A stretch of 64,000 bases of DNA from Xanthobacteraceae bacterium (GTDB lineage Bacteria; Pseudomonadota; Alphaproteobacteria; Rhizobiales; Xanthobacteraceae). A model generated the notes under the pieces. That model did no database searches, was not told the DNA's origin, and was given only the letters and a program-made list of their open reading frames with translations. Below, in pieces: positions 44,297 to 51,237 of the stretch. The translations under genes and the position numbers were made by a program. Each line of letters opens with the position of its first letter. The stretch's first letter is position 1. The DNA lies in assembly GCA_022844485.1 (NCBI GenBank), contig JALHLQ010000015.1:1-64000 (forward strand), read 5' to 3'.

Positions 44297-46327
44297 CTAC
44301 ACACCCTTCTCCCGCTCCTCGCGCTCGCGCAGGTAATCATCGGTCGTGCGCGGCTTCGGACGCTCGGTCGCAGCGTAGGGGTCCAGACCGTCCGCCGTGA
44401 CCGTGATAACGCGGCAGTCTTCGCACATCTTCAAGAGATCGATCCGGCTTGTCTGGCCCGAAAACATCCAGTGCTTGCCCTGGAGCTTCGCGGTGATGCG
44501 CTCGATCGTGCTCTTGGTGCCGAAAGGCTTGCCGCAGCGGGTGCACTCGAACGGCTCTTCCTCCTTGATCAGGCGCGGTGCGGCGGTCGCGGCGCGGAAA
44601 TCGAGCTGCGGCTTGAGCGAGATTACCCGTTCCGGACAGGTGGCTTTGCACAATCCGCATTGGACGCAGGCATCCTCGGTGAAGCGGAGCATCGGGCGTT
44701 CGGGATTGTCCGACAGCGCGCCGGTCGGGCAAGCGGAGACGCAGGCCAGGCACAATGTGCAGCCTTCGACCTTGACCTCGACCGACCCGAAGGGCGCCCA
44801 TTCCGGCAATGGGACCACATCGACCTGGACGGGGGCGGCGCGATGCAGCTCGCGCAACGCGAGACGCGTCACATCGCGCTTGCCGCCCATCGGGGTGAAC
44901 GCTGCGGGCTGCGGCGCCACGCCGGCGGGCGCTATGGCCCGAAGCGCAATGCCGAGCGCCAGCGGATCGTCGGTTTCGATCGTCGCAATACGCCCCGCGC
45001 CGAAACCGAGGCCCGCGAGTATCGGATCGATGAGGGCGAGCGTGCGCGCAAGGCCGGTCATGTCGTGGCGGGGCTTCGCGCGCAGCAGGAAGCGGACCTG
45101 CGAGGCGCCATAGGCGAAGGCCGCCGCCAGCGTATCGAGGCCGACTTGCGTGACCTCGTTCACTTGCACAGGCAAGACGTTCGCGGGCAGACCATCGCCA
45201 TGCCGCGCGAGCGCGTCGATCAGCTCGGCCCCATGATCGCTGTCGTGCAGGAGCAGCACCGGCACGGCGCCGCCTGCCTCGCGATAGACGCCGAGCAAGG
45301 TGCGCAGCCGGCGCATCAATGAATCATGCGGCGGCAGCGCGTAACTCGCCGCCCCGGTCGGACAGGCCGCGGCGCAGCTCCCGCAGCCTGCGCAGATAAT
45401 GGGATCGATCTTGACGTGGTTGCCGTTCGAGGTGATCGCGCCGGTCGGGCAGAGATCGAGGCAGCGGCGGCATCCGACGATGCGCGAGCGCGAATGCGCG
45501 CAAAGATCCTCGGTGAAGGCGATATAGCGCGGCTTGTCGAATGTGCCGATCAGTTCTCCAGCCTTCATCACTGCGCGGAGAACGCCGGCGGAATCGCCGG
45601 GATCGGCGCGCACATAGCCGTCGCGAAGATCGTGCGCGGGAAAGAGCGGCGTGCCTCCCGAGACATCGAGCACGATATCGCAGTGAGAGGTTGCGCCGTT
45701 CCTGCTCTCGCCGAATTTCAGCGTTCCGCGCGACGAGGGTGCGGGCTGCGCGTAATCGTCGACGGTCAGTTCGAACGCGCCAAGGTGGCCTTTGGCCGCG
45801 CGGATCGTGCCCTTCACGACGGGGAATTCGCTCGCGCGCGGCGGAGAAATCTCGGCAGGCCGCGTCAGCATCACGGTGACGTCGAGCCGATCCTTCAGCA
45901 GCTTTCCGGCTTCGATCGCCTGTTCGTCGCGGCCATAAATGAGAACCACGCCGCCGCTTTCGACGCTGACGAAGGGCGTCGGCGGCAAGGGCTCGGCAGC
46001 GGCGGCGAGCAGTGCCGCCATTTTCGGACCCGTCCGCTCCGCCTCGCTCGACCAGCCGGCATGCTCGCGAATGTTGACGAATGCGATCTCGCCGGCCTGC
46101 GAGATTTCTTCGGCCATTTCCGAGAAGAGCGGCGCCTCCTGCGTGCATCCGACCGTGATCGGTGCGCCGCTCGCGGCCGCCTTACGGACGCGTTCGAGCT
46201 CGGCGCGGCAGAGCTGGCGCCCCGTCTCGATCTTTTGACCACGGCAGCCGCGCGATATCGCCTTCGCATCGAGCGGCATCGTGTCTTCGCACGAGCACAC
46301 AAACAGGGTGCGCGACGGGCCGGCCAT
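44297..46327 (-). CDS. Multi-[4Fe-4S] ferredoxin-like protein of the formate dehydrogenase locus
   Basis: A 676-residue iron-sulfur protein. Cluster motifs are a CRRCLDLCPTG set near 290, CAGCGSCAAACPTG, CTLCLACVSACPTG and CVQCGLCKATCPERV toward the C-terminus, and an extra C-x2-C pair (CTRCGKPF with later CEDC) that may be a rubredoxin-like or zinc site. The N-terminal third (LFVCSCEDTMPLD...) carries a HdrA-like Cys region. It is transcribed away from the accessory block of formate dehydrogenase, sharing a promoter region. Probably an electron-transfer or maturation factor; exact role unknown. Confidence 0.82.
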   Translation of the reverse strand: MAGPSRTLFVCSCEDTMPLDAKAISRGCRGQKIETGRQLCRAELERVRKAAASGAPITVGCTQEAPLFSEMAEEISQAGEIAFVNIREHAGWSSEAERTGPKMAALLAAAAEPLPPTPFVSVESGGVVLIYGRDEQAIEAGKLLKDRLDVTVMLTRPAEISPPRASEFPVVKGTIRAAKGHLGAFELTVDDYAQPAPSSRGTLKFGESRNGATSHCDIVLDVSGGTPLFPAHDLRDGYVRADPGDSAGVLRAVMKAGELIGTFDKPRYIAFTEDLCAHSRSRIVGCRRCLDLCPTGAITSNGNHVKIDPIICAGCGSCAAACPTGAASYALPPHDSLMRRLRTLLGVYREAGGAVPVLLLHDSDHGAELIDALARHGDGLPANVLPVQVNEVTQVGLDTLAAAFAYGASQVRFLLRAKPRHDMTGLARTLALIDPILAGLGFGAGRIATIETDDPLALGIALRAIAPAGVAPQPAAFTPMGGKRDVTRLALRELHRAAPVQVDVVPLPEWAPFGSVEVKVEGCTLCLACVSACPTGALSDNPERPMLRFTEDACVQCGLCKATCPERVISLKPQLDFRAATAAPRLIKEEEPFECTRCGKPFGTKSTIERITAKLQGKHWMFSGQTSRIDLLKMCEDCRVITVTADGLDPYAATERPKPRTTDDYLREREEREKGV

Positions 46328-46384
46328 GGACGCTCCTGGTTAACGGCGGCGACGATCTTCCTGGGCTGGCCACCGATCGGGCGA

Positions 46385-46402
46385 CGTTATAATTGTATTG
46401 CG
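46385..46402. promoter_or_regulatory. AT-rich imperfect dyad in divergent promoter
   Basis: CGTTATA, 4 bases, TATTGCG: an imperfect inverted repeat containing a TATAAT hexamer, in the ~110-base gap between the divergent ferredoxin-like gene and the biotin/lipoate-ligase-like gene. It overlaps probable promoters of both and may be an operator, for instance for a molybdate- or formate-responsive regulator. Two of the seven arm positions mismatch, so support is weak. Confidence 0.25.
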
Positions 46403-46436
46403 CGAAAAAAGTATAGTTCGGAGCGCCGGAAGAGCC

Positions 46437-47198
46437 ATGGCATTGGACACACGATCGCGTGTGCGCGCGCCGTTTGCGCCCGAGCTCGACCTGCCGCCCG
46501 GCTACCGGCTCCTGAGTCTGCGCGAGGTCGGCGACGCCTTCGTTCATGCCAAAGCCGTCGCAGCGCAGGAGGGTGCAGGCACGCTGGTCTGGGTCGGCCG
46601 GTTCGACCTCGTCGAATTTGCAGTCGTGCTCGAGCCGGCGGAGCCGCTGCGCACCGCTCGACGCGCGTTTTATGCAGGCATGGCGGCGCTGGCCGACGCC
46701 ATGGCGGTGCATGCGCCGCCGGAAAAACCGATCCATTTCGAGTGGCCGGATGCGATCCGCGTCGACGGCGGACTGGTCGGCGGCGGACGTCTCGCCTGGC
46801 CGGAGGGGGCCAGCGAGGACGAGGCGCCGGACTGGATCGTGTTCGGCGCGATGATCCGCACCGTCGCCATGGACGAGGGCGAGCCCGGGCTGAACCCGCT
46901 GTCCTCCGCGCTGGAGGAGGAAGGCTTCAGCGATCTTGAATCCGCGCGCATCGTCGAGAGCTTTTCGCGCCATCTGATGACGGCGGTGGACGCGTGGCAG
47001 GCGGACGGCTTCGGCGCCGTCGCACGCGACTATCTGTCGCGCATGCCGCCGGAGAAGGGCGTCCGGCGCGACATCGACGCGAGCGGCGATCTCCTTGTCC
47101 GCCGGATGGGAAAGGCGGATGTCGAGCGCCGCGCGCTGGCGCCCGCGCTGACCGCGCCGTCGTGGCTCGATCCGCGAACGGGAGGACCGGGGCGGTGA
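46437..47198 (+). CDS. Biotin/lipoate A/B protein ligase family protein
   Basis: A 253-residue protein that I assign to a divergent biotin/lipoate ligase fold with a C-terminal extra domain. It begins RAPFAPELDLPPGYRLLSLREVGDAF and includes PIHFEWPDAIRVDGGLVGGGRLAWPE, the region corresponding to the nucleotide-binding loop of the ligases, and a C-terminal stretch DYLSRMPPEKGVRRDIDASGDLLVRR. It starts the accessory block of the formate dehydrogenase locus and overlaps the next gene by GTGA. Substrate unknown; it may attach or handle a cofactor-like group. Confidence 0.7.
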   Translation: MALDTRSRVRAPFAPELDLPPGYRLLSLREVGDAFVHAKAVAAQEGAGTLVWVGRFDLVEFAVVLEPAEPLRTARRAFYAGMAALADAMAVHAPPEKPIHFEWPDAIRVDGGLVGGGRLAWPEGASEDEAPDWIVFGAMIRTVAMDEGEPGLNPLSSALEEEGFSDLESARIVESFSRHLMTAVDAWQADGFGAVARDYLSRMPPEKGVRRDIDASGDLLVRRMGKADVERRALAPALTAPSWLDPRTGGPGR

Positions 47199-47737
47199 AG
47201 CTGCTGCGCACGATCCGGCTCGATCCCTCCGACACGTTCGTATTCGATTCGGCGGCTGAGCCCGGCGAATGGGCGGTGCCCGGCGCATTCATGTTCATGG
47301 ACATCGAGCTCGATGCGCTTTCGGGCAAGGCGCGCGTCGCCTTCCGCTCGGGATTCCTCGGCGTGCAATCGCTCGGCTGGTCGACGCTCTGCCAGATCGT
47401 CGAGACAAGCGACGAGGGTCTCGTCGGCGCGGTCAACCAGCTTGCGACACAGCTCGTCGCCAAGTTCGGCGCGCCCGATATCGAGACGGCGCGCGCGGCG
47501 GCCGAAGAGGAATTCGCATTTGCGGCCTCGCTTTGCGATCATCCCAAGGACACGCTCATCGCGATGCACCGCGTCTTCGAGGACGGCGCGATCCGCGAAA
47601 CATTCCGCACCTTGCGGCCGCGCGAGGGAGAGCGTCCGCTTCGCGCCTTCGCCTTCATGGAGGTCGACGGCGAGGAGGAACTGGCGCCGGAGGAGCGCGT
47701 CGATCTCGTATCGATGGCGGGCAGGGGGAAGCGGTGA
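47195..47737 (+). CDS. Conserved hypothetical protein (DUF6505-like) of fdh locus
   Basis: A 180-residue protein starting at GTG inside the stop of the previous gene. It opens MKLLRTIRLDPSDTFVFDSAAEPGEW, then AVPGAFMFMDIELDALSGKARVAFRSGFLGV, and ends with an acidic EEELAPEERVDLV tail. No membrane or signal segment. I know it only as a conserved companion of this type of formate dehydrogenase cluster; the DUF number is from memory. Its coupling on both sides suggests a stoichiometric role with its neighbours. Confidence 0.7.
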   Translation: MKLLRTIRLDPSDTFVFDSAAEPGEWAVPGAFMFMDIELDALSGKARVAFRSGFLGVQSLGWSTLCQIVETSDEGLVGAVNQLATQLVAKFGAPDIETARAAAEEEFAFAASLCDHPKDTLIAMHRVFEDGAIRETFRTLRPREGERPLRAFAFMEVDGEEELAPEERVDLVSMAGRGKR

Positions 47738-48789
47738 TGGTCCAGATTCATCATTCCGGGGCACAGATGCCCGCTTCGCATGTGAATGACTTCTGGCTCT
47801 CCTGCGGACATCATCTGCTCGACCGCGACGAGGGCGGCGGACTGGTCGCCACCGACGCGTTTCTCAAAGCGTATCTCGCCAGGCCGGAGCTGGCGCCGCC
47901 GCCGGAGGCCTGCGTGGTCGAGCGCACGCTCCATTCTGCGCTGATGACCGACCCGCGCCGGCCGATCGGCCGGGACGAGATCGCGGCGATCGCGGACGCG
48001 GACGCTCGGGAGAACTGGCAGGTCATGATTGCCTTTCGCGATCATCTCATCGCGCACCGCACCATCGAGGCGGCCTATCTCGCGCTGGCGCGCGGTGAAA
48101 TGCGCAACACGCCGCAATTGTTCGTCAATCAGCTCGTGCACGTGATCCTTCGCAACATCCTCGACGAATGCCAGGATGTCTATGTCCTGCGCGCCGCGGA
48201 GATGTTCTTCCGCCCGCAGCGGCTCACGGTGCATGAAGGCTCGCTGATCGCCGCCGATGACGAACTGATTGCGGGAGCCGGGGGCGGGCCGGTGTCGCCG
48301 CTCGTCTCCATGCTCGGCTTGCCGTCGCAATCGGAGATCGACGTGCTCGCCGACGACAATGCGCAGAGCTATTGGGAGCGCAGCGACAAGTTCGACATGG
48401 CCCTCGACATGACTGCGGGGCGGCGCGGCCACATTGCGCTCGCCGAAGTGCTCCAACGCTGGATCCGGCACATCTTGTCGGTTGCGGTGGACGTCGATCC
48501 GCTGATCGAAGTGCAGGACGAGCGGTTCACCTGGTATGTCGGGCTGGACGCCGAAGGAACGAAGATCGGCGACGCGCTTTGGGAAGGCGAAGAGCTTGAC
48601 AGCGCCATGCAGGCTCGCGTCGTGGCGTTGTTTCGGCTGACCTTCCGCGATCCTTCTCTCGTGGACGAGAAGGTCGGCCGCGAGCCCGTGTATCTCATTC
48701 TGGCGATGACGCCGGAGAAGACCTTGCGCCTGAAACCGCAGAACCTCGTCGTCGGCCTGCCGTTGCGGCAGAAGGAGGCCGTGAGTTGA
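47737..48789 (+). CDS. Conserved hypothetical protein (DUF6352-like) of fdh locus
   Basis: A 350-residue soluble protein. The start (MVQIHHSGAQMPASHVNDFWLSCGHHLLDRDEGGG) contains a Cys/His motif (CGHH) that could bind metal. The middle has RNILDECQDVYVLRAAEMFFRPQRLTV, and the C-terminus QNLVVGLPLRQKEAVS. The ATG overlaps the preceding TGA (TGATG). It always accompanies DUF3305/DUF3306 in the related clusters I recall; function unknown. Confidence 0.7.
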   Translation: MVQIHHSGAQMPASHVNDFWLSCGHHLLDRDEGGGLVATDAFLKAYLARPELAPPPEACVVERTLHSALMTDPRRPIGRDEIAAIADADARENWQVMIAFRDHLIAHRTIEAAYLALARGEMRNTPQLFVNQLVHVILRNILDECQDVYVLRAAEMFFRPQRLTVHEGSLIAADDELIAGAGGGPVSPLVSMLGLPSQSEIDVLADDNAQSYWERSDKFDMALDMTAGRRGHIALAEVLQRWIRHILSVAVDVDPLIEVQDERFTWYVGLDAEGTKIGDALWEGEELDSAMQARVVALFRLTFRDPSLVDEKVGREPVYLILAMTPEKTLRLKPQNLVVGLPLRQKEAVS

Positions 48790-49298
48790 GCGCGACCCCG
48801 CTCCAGCGCATTCCGGTCGGTGTCGTGATCGAGCGCCGCAAGGCGACGAGTCCGTGGATCGATTGGCTTTGGCGGCCGCTCAGCGTTCTGCCCGGCGAGC
48901 CGGACACCCCGCTCTGGACGCAGCTCTCGAGCGATGCCGAGCGCGCGACCTTCTATGCCGGCGCGGCCGAGATCGAACTGCACCGGACGGATACGACCTA
49001 CTACCGCGACAATATCGCGACCGGCGAGCCGAAGCTGTGGGTCGTGCTGCGACCGACCAATCTCGAGCCGCCATTCGATCTCGTGGCGGTTACGGCTGAT
49101 CCGGGGGAAGGGGAGGGGTTCACGCAGGCCGGGACCGATCTGGTCGAGCCGGTGCCGATGCCGCAACATATCCAGGACGTCATCGCGGCGTTCGTCGCCG
49201 AACACCATGTCGAGCGCGCCTTCTTCAAGCGCAAGCGCGACCGCGCCGATCCGGAATCGCTCGCCAAGCGCAGCCAAGTCGATGGGGAGGAGCCATGA
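48786..49298 (+). CDS. DUF3305 domain protein
   Basis: A 170-residue protein starting at TTG that overlaps the previous stop (TTGA). Typical DUF3305 sequence: IPVGVVIERRKATSPWIDWLWRPLSVLPG, then ATFYAGAAEIELHRTDTTYYRDNI and LWVVLRPT. The rest is acidic. The family occurs next to formate dehydrogenase genes; biochemical role unknown. It is coupled by ATGA to DUF3306. Confidence 0.8.
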   Translation: MSATPLQRIPVGVVIERRKATSPWIDWLWRPLSVLPGEPDTPLWTQLSSDAERATFYAGAAEIELHRTDTTYYRDNIATGEPKLWVVLRPTNLEPPFDLVAVTADPGEGEGFTQAGTDLVEPVPMPQHIQDVIAAFVAEHHVERAFFKRKRDRADPESLAKRSQVDGEEP

Positions 49299-50074
49299 GC
49301 GACTCCGAGCCGTTCCTGTCGCGCTGGTCACGCCGAAAGCGGGAGTCCGAGGACGCGGCGGCCCCGGAACGCTCAACTCCGCCGGTCGCCGGAGCCGCCG
49401 GAGCCGAGCAGACGCAACCGGCCGAAAGCATTCGGACGGCGACCTCGACGGGGGCGGACGCGCCGGGCTGTCCACCCGCGACCACCGGGCCTTCCCAAGA
49501 CCAAGATCTTGAAGGTCTGCTCACCAAGCTTCCGAACATCGAAGACCTGACCTCGCAGAACGATCTCGTCGCTTTCATGCAGCGCGGTGTGCCGGATGCC
49601 CTCCGCAACGCTGCGCTCCGAAAGATGTGGTCGGTCGATCCGGCCATTCGCGACTTTGTCGGGTTCTATGCCGATTACGCCTGGGACTGGAACACGCCGG
49701 GCGGCGCCCCGGGCTGCGGGCCGTTGACCGAATCGGATGATGTGCAGGTCACCTTGCGGCAGCTGTTTGGCCATCCGTCGACGGAGACCGTCGATGCGTC
49801 AGTCGCGCGCGAGGACGAACCAGTCAGGGAAGTGCCGCGCGATCAAACGCCGCAGGCTGCAGACCTCGATGCTGAAGGCAATCATGCTGCGACGCAACAG
49901 CAAGCGGGCGGAGCCGGTGACACCGAGGTTCCTGATGCAGAACCTGCCCAGGACTTGGCGGTAATGTCGGAGGAATTCCGCGCCGAGGACAAAGGCCCTG
50001 CCGACTTCGAAGCCGGGCCGGACAGTGAGCTTCTGTTGACGCGACGCAGACACGGCGGCGCGATTCCCGCTTGA
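49295..50074 (+). CDS. DUF3306 domain protein
   Basis: A 259-residue protein. It opens FLSRWSRRKRE, the hallmark of DUF3306, has a conserved middle (LPNIEDLTSQNDLVAFMQRGVPDALRNAALRKMWSVDPAIRDFVGFYADYAWDWNTP), and a long low-complexity acidic tail rich in Ala, Glu and Gln. The tail appears disordered. It ends the accessory block; about 130 bases without a gene follow before the HTH-TorD gene. Confidence 0.85.
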   Translation: MSDSEPFLSRWSRRKRESEDAAAPERSTPPVAGAAGAEQTQPAESIRTATSTGADAPGCPPATTGPSQDQDLEGLLTKLPNIEDLTSQNDLVAFMQRGVPDALRNAALRKMWSVDPAIRDFVGFYADYAWDWNTPGGAPGCGPLTESDDVQVTLRQLFGHPSTETVDASVAREDEPVREVPRDQTPQAADLDAEGNHAATQQQAGGAGDTEVPDAEPAQDLAVMSEEFRAEDKGPADFEAGPDSELLLTRRRHGGAIPA

Positions 50075-50122
50075 TGCCGTAACGCAACAGATCGATGCGG
50101 CAAAAAAACATTGTCTTTGCCG

Positions 50123-50143
50123 CTCATAGCCTCCTACTATGAG
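50123..50143. promoter_or_regulatory. Perfect dyad upstream of the HTH-TorD gene
   Basis: CTCATAG, 7-base spacer, CTATGAG: a perfect 7-bp inverted repeat centred about 72 bases before the start of the HTH-TorD gene and after the DUF3306 stop. Its size and symmetry fit an operator for a dimeric helix-turn-helix protein. The first gene downstream encodes such a domain, so autoregulation is an attractive inference. Confidence 0.5.
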
Positions 50144-50204
50144 TTCCTAGGGAGAAATCCGGACCTGCCTTAAGGGTCGGATCCGGAAGAGAACGCCAGG
50201 GACG

Positions 50205-50978
50205 ATGCGGGACCAAGGGCTGGAAGAAGCGATTCGCGCTGTCGGCGGCGTCGGCGCCCTTGCCCGAACTTTGGGCATTTCACAACCGTCCGTTTCCAAT
50301 TGGCAAAAGGTGCCCGCGGATCGCGTGCTCGCGGTTGAGTCGGTGTCGGGGGTGTCGCGCTCGGTGCTGCGTCCCGATCTGTACGGCGACATGGTCGAAG
50401 ACGCGGCCGACGAACTCGATCAGGCGCGCGCGCAGGAATATCAGCTCTTGGCCACGCTGCTGCTCCGTGCGCCGAGCGACGAAGTGCTCGCGCAGCTTGC
50501 GACGATCAAGGGCGATGCAAGCCCGATCGGCATGGCGCATCTGGCGCTTGCCAGTGCCGCCGAGTCGAGCGACGCGGATTCGGTTTCGCGGGAATACTTC
50601 GATCTCTTTATCGGACTTGGGCGCGGCGAGCTTCTGCCCTACGCCTCCTATTATCTGTCTGGATTTCTGCACGAGCGGCCGCTCGCGCGCTTGCGCGATG
50701 ATCTCGCGCGACTTGGGATCGAGCGGCGCGACGGAGTGTACGAGCCGGAGGATCACGCCGGCACGCTGTTCGAGATCATGAGCCTCTTCGCCGGCGGCAC
50801 AATCGCAATCTCGCGCGAGGAGCAAACGAATTTTTTCAACCGCCATCTCAAGCCGTGGATAGGCCGCTTCCTCGCCGATCTCGCGGTGGCGCAGCGCGCG
50901 ACATTCTACAAGGCGGTGGCTGCGCTCGGGACGGCCTTCGTCGAAATCGAGACCGAGGCATTCGGGCTGCCTGATTGA
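50205..50978 (+). CDS. HTH-TorD fusion: Tat chaperone with N-terminal DNA-binding domain
   Basis: A 257-residue protein. Residues 1-60 form a Cro/YdaS-like helix-turn-helix (GLEEAIRAVGGVGALARTLGISQPSVSNWQKVP). Residues ~65-240 are a TorD/DmsD-type helical chaperone (EYQLLATLLLRAPSDEVLAQL, YFDLFIGLGRGELLPYASYYLSG, and the conserved EDHAGTLFEIMSLFAGG). TorD proteins bind Tat signal peptides and hold apo-molybdoenzymes for cofactor insertion; this one should serve FdhA, encoded just downstream. The added DNA-binding domain could report the state of FdhA maturation to transcription. Confidence 0.88.
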   Translation: MRDQGLEEAIRAVGGVGALARTLGISQPSVSNWQKVPADRVLAVESVSGVSRSVLRPDLYGDMVEDAADELDQARAQEYQLLATLLLRAPSDEVLAQLATIKGDASPIGMAHLALASAAESSDADSVSREYFDLFIGLGRGELLPYASYYLSGFLHERPLARLRDDLARLGIERRDGVYEPEDHAGTLFEIMSLFAGGTIAISREEQTNFFNRHLKPWIGRFLADLAVAQRATFYKAVAALGTAFVEIETEAFGLPD

Positions 50979-51021
50979 GCCCGCGTCAAGGCATTGGACT
51001 GTTCTGCTGGGAGACTAGACG

Positions 51022-51225
51022 ATGAAAAAGGAAACGCAGACCCAAGGTGTGGATCGCCGCGGATTCCTGCGCTCGCTCGGTGCGGGCGCCGGGGCTGCTG
51101 CCGTTGCCGCCGCGCCTGTTGCGCTGACGGAGGCGCAAGCCGCCGAATCAGACGCCGACAAGAAGAAGGCGCGCTATCGCGAAACCGATCACGTCAAGAC
51201 CTACTACCGGACCAACCGCTACTAA
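51022..51225 (+). CDS. Small Tat-signal protein of the formate dehydrogenase region
   Basis: A 67-residue protein with a twin-arginine signal (VDRRGFLRSLGAGAGAAAVAAAPVAL) and a charged tail ending DHVKTYYRTNRY. It matches the short Tat-targeted proteins that lie directly before fdhA in many Proteobacteria. Its function is unproven; it may assist assembly or form a small subunit. GGGAG lies 8-9 bases upstream. The gap to fdhA is 12 bases. Confidence 0.9.
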   Translation: MKKETQTQGVDRRGFLRSLGAGAGAAAVAAAPVALTEAQAAESDADKKKARYRETDHVKTYYRTNRY

Positions 51226-51237
51226 GGGAGGCACGCC

